Part shown: piece by piece, positions 12,301 to 22,065 of the stretch
How the letters are laid out: each line of letters starts with the position of its first letter
Numbering within the stretch: position 1 is the first letter of the stretch
Assembly: GCA_947561715.1 (NCBI GenBank)
Contig: OX387204.1
Location: 4,717,001 to 4,781,000 of the forward strand
DNA: 64,000 nucleotides
Direction: 5' to 3'
Source: Ascidia mentula
Lineage: Eukaryota; Chordata; Ascidiacea; Phlebobranchia; Ascidiidae
The notes under the pieces: model-generated
Database searches by the model: none
What the model was told of the DNA's origin: nothing
The model's input: the letters and a program-made list of their open reading frames with translations, nothing else
Position numbers and translations under genes: made by a program

Positions 12301-12731
12301 TAGTTGGCGTTAACAATGTTCATAAACTTGCCAAACTAAATTAAAGCAATTTTTTAAACCCCGCATTTTGGCAGCCAAAATTCGAGTATTAGACAAAATA
12401 GTATTTAATTCCTTGGGTTTGGGGCAGATAAATATTTGTACTTGTGCAAATGTAAATGGTTGAACAGAAGTTTATTCACAAACAAACAATTGCATTTAAT
12501 CTCTTTTGCAGACAACAATAAAAAGGTTCGTGGGCACGGACACCTTTAATAGCTGCCAAGTTGAATTACGATGTGAAAGTCGAACAGGAGGTGAAACCGA
12601 GCCCTTAAACCGATTTGAGAGTTTTTTTTAAACGAAAATGAACCCAAGCCTTTAAACCGGTTGGAGCGGTTTACTAATGTGAAACGAAGCTGCGCTGAAA
12701 ACCTTCCGCCAAGAATTTACAAACATTTCAG
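12301..12731 (+). repeat. Fourth fragment (copy D) of the duplicated VioB-flank segment
   Basis: It aligns with 5991–6436 and 9565–10060: it starts at TAGTTGGCGTTAACAATG and ends at ACAAACATTT. It is the most diverged copy, with an internal deletion of about 50 bp relative to the others. No coding exon is included. Confidence 0.7.
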
Positions 12732-12891
12732 GTATGCGTCCCGTTGCTTTCGCCTGCGAATAATCTAATTATTTGTTTTTCACATCACAATAGGAGTTAA
12801 AATTACACAAGCAGTATCAACTGAAATTAATTTCCATAAGTTTTTGAGTTATATCTTATATTGTCTTGTGTGTAGGAGCCATTATTTAGTC

Positions 12892-13138
12892 CAGTGATTC
12901 CCAACCTTTTTGTGGTTGCGTACCACTGGGAGGTAAAACAATTTCGACGCGTACCACCTAGCTGCGAGTGTTAAAAAGCAACATAGGGGATGAAGTAACA
13001 AACATTTTGAGATCACTTACGACTTTTTAAATTCGAACTATGTCCGCAAATTACGGACAAATGCTCGCGTAACATCTGGAGTGCCTGTGGTACGCGTATC
13101 ACTAGTGTTACGCGTATACCACCGGTCGGGAAACACTG
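12892..13138. mobile_element. hAT-type MITE, 247 bp
   Basis: Imperfect terminal inverted repeats (CAGTGATTCCCAACC at the left; right end reversed CAGTGTTTCCCGACC) match the usual hAT consensus. They are flanked by 8-bp target duplications with one mismatch (ATTTAGTC / ATTTAGTT). No ORF: non-autonomous. Confidence 0.85.
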
Positions 13139-14250
13139 ATTTAGTTGGGGTAAAAAAATGGTCAATTATATTTCGATTTTGAAACGCGCAGCATTCCAAC
13201 TATTACTCACTATTTTTTATCAGCCTTCGCTATGTAACGATTAATCCGACAAGACCGGAATTTCTCAACTCGTTAATTTTAAAGACCTCTTTTCTTTTCT
13301 ATGGTCCACGTTGTTTTCTCCGGGTGGTTGCACCTACAGTTTGGTGCCCAACGTATGACGATGATTGTATATAAGTCACCATCTAGTGGAAGTCTTGCCG
13401 TTTCGTCGGCAAGATCGTCCATAATCACACTATAAGCTGCACTGATGAGACCTGGCCATCTGTATGCATCTCACAAATCGAGCATTTTGCTAAAACAAAT
13501 ATTGTTTGAGAAACCCTGGATAAAACGTCCTTCGCACGCGCATGTTAATCCTTCGCACGCGCATGTCTTAATTTCGAATTATTGAACGCTCCAAGTTGAT
13601 ATGTTTTGCCCAAATTTGTTCTAGGTATAAAGTTTACCGTACTCAGCTTCGACCATCCGAACAACGTAATTGTACGTTTCGTACTGTTGTATATACGTGT
13701 TCTATATCAGAAAACCCCGTATAGATCTGACACCTTTTCGGAATAAACAATCTTTTATTAAGATGGCAAAACTTAACAGATATTAAATAGCAAATCCAAG
13801 AGTGGAGTTATCCAATTTCAAAAGTTCTGTATAGAAATAGTCAGATTGGTATCGAAATAGTCAGAAAGGAATTGTAATAGTAATAGAACGGTCTGATCTG
13901 AATGGTTATTTGACAATGCATTACATATCTTTTTAAACACACACTTGCAACGATCTTTCACACAATAAACTTCTTCACGTAAAAAGTGCCCTCCAGTCAA
14001 ATCATGGCCTTCTGGTGCACCGCATAGGAGGGTCCAGACAAGGCGGAGAAAACACGTTGTTATCGGTGTCTCAGGCGAGTTAACTGTTTTGGAGCGATGG
14101 TCGTAATAGTTTCAAATGGTCGTTCGAAGTTACGTGAATGCGTGCGTAAACGCTCCAGTTCAGGGTATAAAATTTGCACGAACATTACCACGGCAAATAC
14201 ATCATACATTATGAATATTACATGTTAAAATACACATATGTGGTGACTAC
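13139..14250. other. Intergenic; nothing recognised
   Basis: No open exon with splice support and no repeat partner elsewhere in the window. A short tandem word (CCTTCGCACGCGCATGT) is duplicated at about 13530–13566. Confidence 0.4.
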
Positions 14251-14746
14251 TGTAACATACGTCACAGAAACCAGTGTTTGTATTGCGTAATGTTTTGCGT
14301 CTGTAACATACGTCACAGAGGCCAGCGCTTGCACAATCCCATACTGCGGCCCATATGATAAATTCATCGAATGTTCTCGAGTAAAATAATACAAGGAGGA
14401 GCAACTCCTTCAGCTAGTGTGCAACAGAATGTGTATATCACGTGACATCCTGAGGCGGTTGAAGTAATATATTGCAGGAACATAAAATACAGTACACATC
14501 AAGATTATCTGTGGGAGCGGATATAGATGATTCACGCGTGCTGTACTAGCAGTCGCTTGTTCACACATTCTGTTGCACACTAGCTGAAGGAGTTGCTCCT
14601 CCTTGTATTATTTTACTCGAGAACATTCGATGAATTTATCATATGGGCCGCAGTATGGGATTGTGCAAGCGCTGGCCTCTGTGACGTATGTTACAGACGC
14701 AAAACATTACGCAATACAAACACTGGTTTCTGTGACGTATGTTACA
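14251..14746. repeat. Perfect inverted repeat: two 184-bp arms, 128-bp spacer
   Basis: 14251–14434 and 14563–14746 are exact reverse complements by eye. Each arm itself contains a direct repeat of CTGTAACATACGTCACAGA followed by a related CCAG(T/C)G(T/C)TTG word. The transcript of either strand would form a very long hairpin. No flanking target duplication is evident (CTAC before the left arm, CTAC after the right arm is the only candidate). It could be a fold-back element, a hairpin RNA locus or an assembly artefact. Confidence 0.9.
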
Positions 14747-15309
14747 CTACACTGTAGCCAATGCTGTTCGCTACAATACTGCCTTGCAAGTGCTTGAATC
14801 GCAACATACTTTTTGCAGTGCCTCCTTGAATTTAGACTTTTAAAATAAGTTATTATTATTAAATGCCTTTCCTAGTTTCGATACAAACCACTAATGCACA
14901 GCTTGTTGTGAGTTTATAGTTGAGCTTGGTGGTTTTTGTTTGTGAAATTAAGCTATCTAAGGATAGACTTGGCTTGACAAATATATAGGTAAATAAAAAA
15001 ACATATAATATTTTGTGGAAGGTTAAAAGTCCAAGTGCCACTTCTAAACCAGCAACAATAAGCTTTCAATCCTTCTAAACAATATAAACTACAATTGATG
15101 AAATGAACTTTTATTTTCCAAAAACTGCAACAACAAAATTGCAATTCAATACACACTGGCAAGACTTGTGACAAACAAGAAACAAAACTTGGTAACACAA
15201 AAAGTAAACAAAAAAGTGAAACTTAATCAAATTATGCTACATGATGTAGAAGTGAATGTAATAATATGATGAAAGAACACCAAAACCATATATACAGTGC
15301 AGTCACTTG
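14747..15309. other. Intergenic; nothing recognised
   Basis: AT-rich sequence between the inverted repeat and the 3' end of the zinc-ribbon gene. Short open stretches on the minus strand have no splice or composition support. Confidence 0.4.
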
Positions 15310-15797
15310 TCACACAGATTTATTAACCCTTGCCAAAGCAATGCTGCATTCTTTCAGGCAAGTGCTGTGACAGTGTGGACAGTGACTGAAATCCATTAGA
15401 TGGTAAACTCTTGGATGGACGGGACATGCATTTCTCATTATCCGACCTGAACATAACACAACAGCAACAGTTCAAAAATTTAATGACAAAGAAAGTTAAA
15501 CATTTATTGTTTGAGACATAACCGTAACTGACAGGATACTGTAGCAACATACCATATGTAGATAAATGAACCAGTACCTTGCAGCAAAAATCCACACATT
15601 TTACACAAGATAGTAGAATCCCTTCTTTCACATGTACACACTGGCAATTCCTTCTTTTCACTGACCTATATTAAAACATTTAAAATTAGAAAAAATACCT
15701 TTTAAGTTGTGCTTAACATACTTATGTTTACCTTGTTATTCAGAGAAGGATTTTGGTCAGGGGCATAGACGTTATAAAAGTTGGAGTTAACGTCCAT
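15310..15797 (-). CDS. Small zinc-ribbon-like protein, 3 exons, 96 aa
   Basis: Exons on the minus strand: 15797–15732, 15665–15578 and 15446–15310. Phases close exactly (291 nt). The ATG is in good context (AAAAAGATGG). The product has paired cysteines spaced like a treble-clef or zinc ribbon: VCTCE, then CKMCGF, then ACPVHP, then HCPHCHS. These would bind one or two zinc ions. An AATAAA overlaps the last codons (GTTAATAAATCT), a plausible polyadenylation signal. I do not recognise a named orthologue. It is head-to-head with CCT5 about 540 bp away. Confidence 0.75.
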
Positions 15798-16338
15798 CTT
15801 TTTGAACGATACAAATGTAGAAACTTTTATGTGCACAAAAAATGCTTGCACGGTTCACAGAAGTACAACTACCACGTCAAAACAACTGAAAGTTGCCAAA
15901 ATTTTTATTTTTCACATATTTACCACAGAAACAAAAATTGTTTTTTTGTGACACTTGATAATTCTAAACCAGCTAATTATCAGACAGATGATTTTTTTCA
16001 ATTAGCGCGAAGTTTGAATTAAAATGGTAGACGACGCCACGGATTTTACGAAATTTAAATAACATTTTAGAGTCACTAAAGTTAAAAAAATTTGTGCATT
16101 TAATTAAGGCTTTTTTAAAACTAAATTAAATTAGAATTTTCTTTCCAGTGTACTGGTCGTGAATGCATTCCCGAAAAGTTTTTTAATTTTGTTGCGGATA
16201 TGCTTGAATAAACATCGTGGCCCAACGGTAAATTACAATTCGTTGCTTAGAGAAGTTTCTGGAATAAATGATCAAGACTGCACTAAAGTTTTGGTTTTAT
16301 CCTGAAAATCTGTTGGTGCTTTTTGAATAGCAGCAACT
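15798..16338. promoter_or_regulatory. Divergent promoter region between the zinc-ribbon gene and CCT5
   Basis: About 540 bp separate the two start codons, which point away from each other. Inferred to hold both promoters. No TATA box is obvious on either side. An open stretch on the plus strand (15753–16022) overlaps the minus-strand exon and looks accidental. Confidence 0.5.
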
Positions 16339-18788
16339 ATGTCTGCCGTCGGAACTGTAGCGTTTGATGAGTATGGTCGACCATTTATTATTTTGCGGGA
16401 TCAAGAAAAGAAATCTCGACTTAGTGGAACTGATGCTATCAAGGTAAACCCTGAAACGTCTGATGTAACAAACGTGAACGTTTTCGTGAATAATAATGTT
16501 ATTAGACTTTCTTTTGGATTTTCTGGGCTTGTCGAAATGTGCTATGTATTTATGATATTGTTTTGTTTCAGTCCCACATTTTGGCAGCAAAAACGGTTGC
16601 CAACATCGTCAGAACATCTCTTGGTCCGAATGGTAAGATTAAATGTGTTTGGTATTAGTTACAAGAATTTTTTTCAATTGTTCAAGTGGATAACAAATGT
16701 GTATTGCAGGCCTTGACAAGATGATGGTATCGCCAGATGGTGAGGTTACTGTAACTAATGATGGAGCCACTATTCTTGATCAAATGGATGTTAGTCATCA
16801 AATTGCAAAGTTGATGGTGGAACTTTCAAAATCTCAAGACAATGAAATTGGTGATGGAACTACTGGTGTTGTTGGTAGGAAGGAAATTCCATCCAACCGA
16901 TGGATATGGAAATTAAATCTGATATTGTGTAAAATTTAATTGGCGCATTTCTTATTCAGTGCTTGCTGGAGCTCTTCTGGAACAAGCAGAAGAACTGATA
17001 AATCGTGGAATTCATCCAATTCGCATTGCTGATGGTTATGAATCCGCAATGAGAGTAGCCCTACAAAGACTTGATTCTATTGCTGATGACTTCCCAATAG
17101 ATAAGTCAGACAAGGAAAATCTAATACAAGTTGCCATGACTACGTTGGGTTCGAAAATGTAGGACCAAAGCCACTATCACTGGTAGCAATGATCATATTT
17201 AAGTGTTACTTTTCTAGTGTTACAAAGTGCCATCGCCAATTTGCTGAGATTGCAGTTGGGGCAATTATGTCTGTTGCCGACTTTGATCGGAAAGATGTTG
17301 ACTTTGAGTTGATCAAAGTGGAAGGAAAGCAAGGGGGAAGACTGGAAGACAGCCAGTTGATTAAGGGTGTGCTCATAGACAAAGATATGAGCCATTCACA
17401 AATGCCAAAGGTTTTTAAAACTTCATTTTGGCACAGAAATTTAGTATTAGGTTAAAAATAACCTTTTAATACTGTTTTTCAGACAATTAAAGATGCAAAG
17501 CTGGCAATTCTTACCTGCCCATTTGAGCCCCCTAAACCCAAGACCAAGCATAAGCTTGATGTGACAAGTGTTGATGATTACAAGAAGTTGCAAAACTATG
17601 AAAGGGAGAAGTTTCAAGAGATGGTGAAACAAGTATGTTGTAAAATTCATGTCCTGTAATGTAGCTTTAATCACTGCAATGGACTGGTACATAGTTCGTA
17701 ACTGAATACTTTTTACAATTTAAATTTTGGATTACGTTGTTATTGAAAGTAATTAGAGGTTATTTTTATACAATTTAAGGTAAAAGACAGTGGTGCTAAT
17801 TTGGCAATATGCCAATGGGGTTTTGATGATGAAGCAAACCACCTGTTGTTGCAAAATGAACTACCTGCTGTTCGGTGGGTTGGAGGCCCAGAAATCGAAG
17901 TAAACTTTACTTAAAATTGTGCTAATTGTAATATAATCTTTGGGTTTGTTTTATTGCAGCTTATTGCTATTGCAACTGGTGGCCGCATTGTACCTCGCTT
18001 TTCCGAGTTGTCTTCTGACAAACTTGGTTATGCTGGAATAGTAAGGGAATTGTCCTTTGGTACAACAAAAGACAGAATGCTTGTGATTGAAGGTTGCAAG
18101 AACAGTAAAGCTGTTACTATTTTCCTCAGAGGAGGCAACAAAATGGTAGTCATCGAACATTCATCAAGCTTTCTGGAAACGTTTTGTTTAACTTTTTTTT
18201 CCCATTTTGTTTAATAGATTGTGGAAGAAGCTAAAAGATCTGTTCATGATGCTTTGTGTGTCATCAGAAATTTGGTGAGAGACAGCCGTGTTGTATATGG
18301 GGGTGGTGCCTGTGAGATAGCTTGCTCAATTGCTGTCAACAAGGCTGCGGACATGGTAAGAAATACTATTTGGTAAGCACTACTGTTTGAAAAGTACCTC
18401 TAACAAAAATTTTAGACTCCTTCATTGGAGCAATATGCCATGAGAGCCTATGGTCAGGCATTGGAAACTGTTCCCCTTGCATTGGCTGAAAATAGTGGCC
18501 TAGCTCCCATTCAAACACTAACGGATGTACGGGCACAGCAGGTGAACAACAGCAATCCACACCTTGGAATTGACTGCCTTAACAAAGGCACTAACGGTAT
18601 GCATATAAACCTGGTATCATGACATTTTTTGTGCTGTCAGTAACTATCCTGATGTTTCAGATATGAAAGAGCAGCATGTTTTGGAAACATTGGCTGGTAA
18701 AAAACAGCAGATTTCTTTGGCCACCCAATTAGTGCGAATGATTTTAAAAATTGATGATGTGCGCGCTCCAGGACCTGAGGGATATTAA
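16339..18788 (+). CDS. CCT5: T-complex protein 1 subunit epsilon (CCT5), 11 exons, 541 aa
   Basis: Exons 16339–16443, 16572–16632, 16710–16874, 16960–17158, 17218–17410, 17483–17632, 17780–17899, 17960–18145, 18218–18355, 18416–18596 and 18661–18788. They sum to 541 residues, the same length as human CCT5. The start [14 protein letters not shown], the nucleotide-binding motifs [10 protein letters not shown] and IGDGTTGVV, and the epsilon-specific [16 protein letters not shown] and [13 protein letters not shown] identify the subunit. It is one of eight paralogous subunits of the cytosolic TRiC/CCT ring, which folds actin, tubulin and other clients using ATP. All key ATPase motifs are intact. 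An AATAAA at about 18943 follows the stop. Confidence 0.97.
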
Positions 18789-19468
18789 ATCATGCTGGCT
18801 GACTGGTTGGCAACATGTGTCCTACTCCATGTTGTACATCTTTGCCATGGGTTGTGCAAGTCCTGCATGAGAATTGTTGTGGTTGTCGCGTTCTGAGTGT
18901 TCCTATATCTTAGTCCAGAACTGTTTTGATTGTTTCGTATACAATAAATTCACTTGTCATTTTTTGCTATATTTGTCGTCAATTGTTGTATATTTTAATT
19001 CTGATGGAATGTGGTTTGTCCCAATTGCGTCCGAGTTCCTGTGAAGTACGTGGTTGTATGGGCGTCAGTGTTAACATGTTACAAACATAAATCTCTGGCG
19101 TTTCGCCTTGCTCGTGAGGGTCGAGGCTTCAAATTTGCAAACAAATGGCGTGCTGGTGGCAAGAAAAAAGTTTGAAGTTCTTTTTGTCAACTTGACTCGC
19201 ATACTTTTTGCACTAAAGGACCGAACATAACTTTTGTGGGTGCACAAAGAAACAATGTCCAATTTTACAATGAATTTCTATGTCAAAAATTTTCTTAGGG
19301 GAATACCGCCATGGATTTCATGCAAATCTTTGTTGACGTGACTGAATGAGCATTTTTCATTCTCAGAGAAATTAGAAAGTCCCGCCCATAATGATATAAC
19401 TTGCATTGCATTATGACTTGTTACAGGTAACAAATGTGCAAACGTTGCACAATCTTATATAGATTATA
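18789..19468. other. CCT5 3' UTR and intergenic
   Basis: The CCT5 3' UTR (to roughly 18960, AATAAA near 18943) is followed by about 500 bp without supported exons before the J-protein gene. Confidence 0.5.
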
Positions 19469-20328
19469 ATGAACTGCATGAGTTCAATCGTTTTGAGAGG
19501 AAGGTGCTGTAAATGTCAGAAATTTTTGCTGTGGTGCTGGAAGCCATCACAGGCATTTTTTCAATCCCACCTTGTAAATTTGTTTACACGAAATGTTAGT
19601 GGTAGTTCAGGTGGTACTTGGAACCATTATCAGACTCTTGGTATTGAACAAAATGCGAAACCTGAGGAAATAAAGGCGGCCTATCTTAAGCTGTCAAAAC
19701 AACACCATCCAGACAAAAGCTCTGAAAAAACTTCAGATGAGTTTCTCAAAGTAAAAAAAATGGGTGTATTTGTAAGAGTTTTTGTTTATTACATCTACTT
19801 ATATTGCAGATATCTAATGCCTATGAAAATTTGGCTTCTCCGAAGCGCAGAATTGAATATGATATGCAAGAATTTGCTCGGTCATCAAATATTAACAGAT
19901 TTGCTTCTGGAGAATATGAACTGTACAATAGTGCAGGTCTAAGAAATTTTGATTCTGAATACTGCGTAATTTTGTTTTTTTAATATTTATTTGTAAAAAG
20001 GATATGGATGAAATTATATATCTCAGTAAAACCCAATTTATCTCCAAATTAGGAAAAAGCAAAACAAAAGTAAGACACTCTGCTCGCTCAGGAACTAGTA
20101 AAGAGGACTTGGAGAAAAAGGGTAATTAAATCTGCTTGTAAAATATTTAATCTTGTAATAAAAATTATATTTTTGCAATCAGAGCAAGGAAAACTTTTCT
20201 CTGTGTCACCAAGGCTACGTCGACTGTTAAGCTACTTGTACTTTGCCATTATTCTGACAGGAACTTTGATGTATTATTTAGCTAACAAATTTGGCACTGG
20301 TTCTAAAAATGATGGGAAAAGGTCATAA
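19469..20328 (+). CDS. J-domain protein with C-terminal membrane anchor (DNAJC4/DNAJC30-like), 4 exons, 234 aa
   Basis: Exons 19469–19750, 19810–19965, 20001–20121 and 20183–20328; phases close (705 nt). Residues about 50–115 form a J domain: NHYQTLGI, then helix II ending in QHHPDKSS with the HPD tripeptide needed to stimulate Hsp70 ATPase, then ISNAYENLASPKRRIEYD. The last 35 residues contain one hydrophobic segment (YLYFAIILTGTLMYYLA) with a short polar tail. The basic, Arg-containing N-terminus could be a mitochondrial targeting signal. This layout fits DNAJC4 and DNAJC30; sequence alone does not choose between them. It follows CCT5 in the same orientation; both are chaperone genes, but no functional link is implied. 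Confidence 0.8.
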
Positions 20329-20457
20329 TGGTTTATGGTATTCCCTGCCTGTTGTATTTCTGTGCAGTTGCTGTTACACTGTGTGAAAAACATCTTCTTC
20401 CATCTCCTGTTGCTATTTTCCCTTTCAGACAGATATGCAACCAATGCCAATTAAAAG

Positions 20458-20463
20458 TTTATT
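20458..20463 (-). terminator. Polyadenylation signal AATAAA (minus strand)
   Basis: The plus strand reads TTTATT, i.e. AATAAA on the minus strand, about 50 nt after the stop of the secreted-peptide gene at 20516–20785. Confidence 0.5.
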
Positions 20464-20515
20464 TGCCTGAATTTACATTCATTTTTCTTTGCAGTGTTCA
20501 ACAACGCAATCCAAA

Positions 20516-20785
20516 TTAATTGGTGAAAGATAACACAATAAGCTTGTTTGGGTATTTCACATAAACAACTGCATGCTCGACTTTGTTTGTTTTTTCATCT
20601 TCTTTCTTTGTGTCATGGTTTTCTTGGCTTTTCAGTGCGGATTCGCCGTCGAATTGTATTCTATTTCCAGGCTGTTGGCACAATCCATATTGTTTACAAG
20701 CCGTTGCGAGAATTCGTGGCAACGGCACGCATAACGCCGGTTGTGCGACAATCGCAATAATTATAAAGATGTATACTTGCACCAT
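20516..20785 (-). CDS. Secreted small peptide precursor, 89 aa, single exon
   Basis: The ORF begins with a strong signal peptide (MVQVYIFIIIAIVAQPALC). The mature part starts VPLPRILATACKQYGLCQQP; it has just two cysteines five residues apart (CKQYGLC), which could close a small disulphide ring as in several peptide hormones. It then becomes highly charged (KKEDEK, a possible dibasic cleavage site). Gene status is supported by a TATA box 45–52 nt before the ATG, an AATAAA about 50 nt after the stop, and uninterrupted coding. No family recognised. Alternatives are a defence peptide or a fortuitous ORF. Confidence 0.6.
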   Translation of the reverse strand: MVQVYIFIIIAIVAQPALCVPLPRILATACKQYGLCQQPGNRIQFDGESALKSQENHDTKKEDEKTNKVEHAVVYVKYPNKLIVLSFTN

Positions 20786-20829
20786 GTTCGACCAGTAAGC
20801 TCTGTAGCAGATTAAGTCTCGTTTGTAAG

Positions 20830-20837
20830 TTATATAG
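20830..20837 (-). promoter_or_regulatory. TATA box of the small secreted-peptide gene
   Basis: The minus strand reads CTATATAA, placing a transcription start near 20805, about 20 nt before the ATG at 20785. Confidence 0.55.
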
Positions 20838-22065
20838 ACCCACGTCGAATTGCAAATGGCTTTTCAGAAAATTTCGTTGAAAAATAGCGATGGGTAGCAA
20901 TGGGAAATTGTATCGTTGGTGATTGTTCAAAATTTCTGCGAAGTTGATAAATTGCGTTAAAACAATGATGTTGAGAAATTCCGGATTACTAGACATTATA
21001 AACGCGGCAGCAGTAATCGGGGAAAATATTAAACGCCTAAATCAATGATTACATTCATCATAGATCAAATCCTGTTTATTTTGCGAAAAAAAAGCAACTA
21101 CGCGTAAGAACAATATACAGAGAAATGAAATGGCATGGGCACCGATAAAACCGAGTCAGGCGCCCATGTAAAGGTAATTTCCTCACGGAGAATCACCGTC
21201 TGGCGTAGGATCGCAGCCTTTCGCACTCATAACAATTATTATTTGAATGAAAGCAACAGTTTGATAAACATTGTAACACAACTGTAGGACATAACTCATT
21301 ATTTGGTAAAACAATCCATGTTGTTTATGGTTTACAGCGAACTGTAACTTGTACCGCTATTTTTTAGCAAGTTCACTTTCTAGTTTACGTTCAATTTGTT
21401 ACTATTCCTCGAATAATCATGTAACTTATATAATTGTAACCACAACAGTGGGCTACTTGGTGAAGATTGAATCTTATTTTTAGGAAATGCCATTAAATAT
21501 AAGTGTTTGTATGTCGTACATAGACACTTCGACGTCGTTTGGTGCGGTTTAGAGTTCTTTTGAACAATTAACTTGGGCTTTCCCTCACGCTAAAATCCGG
21601 GCAATATATTGCGGCTTTTAGTTCTTTCTAAAGAAAGGTAGGCACAAAAATATTTTTCAGAAGGGATTAAAATTGCCAACCCCACTGCCCAATTCTTTTC
21701 CTAGCATAGCAGAGTGCACACATATTTCAGCTGAATATTATTTTTATTTAGCGCTAAATTCCGGTAAAATTTAAAACAGAAGTCTCGTAGTCATTTCGGG
21801 TCCGTTCTTGTCGAGATGGTCGATTTCCATAATCTGTACGACAAAATAAGGTAGTTGGGTGCGAAATATCTGGAGTTGACGAGTCTTAAAAGGAAAGCCA
21901 GAGCTAAAATGCTGTTTATCATATTAAGTAGAAGTTTCGAACTCTTACTGGGTCCATCATCAGTACTATAATGAACTGCTTGCAAAAAAAGCGTCAAGGT
22001 AAAGAGGGACAAATATATGGTAGCCTACTAAGAAGAGATTATGGCATACAGTGGCAATTTCGTAC
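20838..22065. other. Intergenic, with one GC-rich structured segment at 21134–21230
   Basis: Mostly AT-rich sequence with no supported exon. 21134–21140 (CATGGGC) pairs perfectly with 21162–21168 (GCCCATG), and a second hairpin follows (ACGG…CCGT, about 21185–21200). This block stands out from its surroundings in GC content and could encode a structured RNA, but it matches no class I know. TTTATT motifs near 21740 could end the minus-strand gene at 22066–23133. Confidence 0.4.

Noticed and set aside
15753..16022. 89-codon plus-strand ORF
   Set aside because: Overlaps the first exon of the zinc-ribbon gene on the other strand and the divergent promoter; no family resemblance.
19440..21245. 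Spliced-leader RNA gene (looked for a TATTTGAATAAG-type leader; a similar TATTTGAATGAAAG occurs at ~21240)
   Set aside because: The match is imperfect and no donor follows at the expected place.
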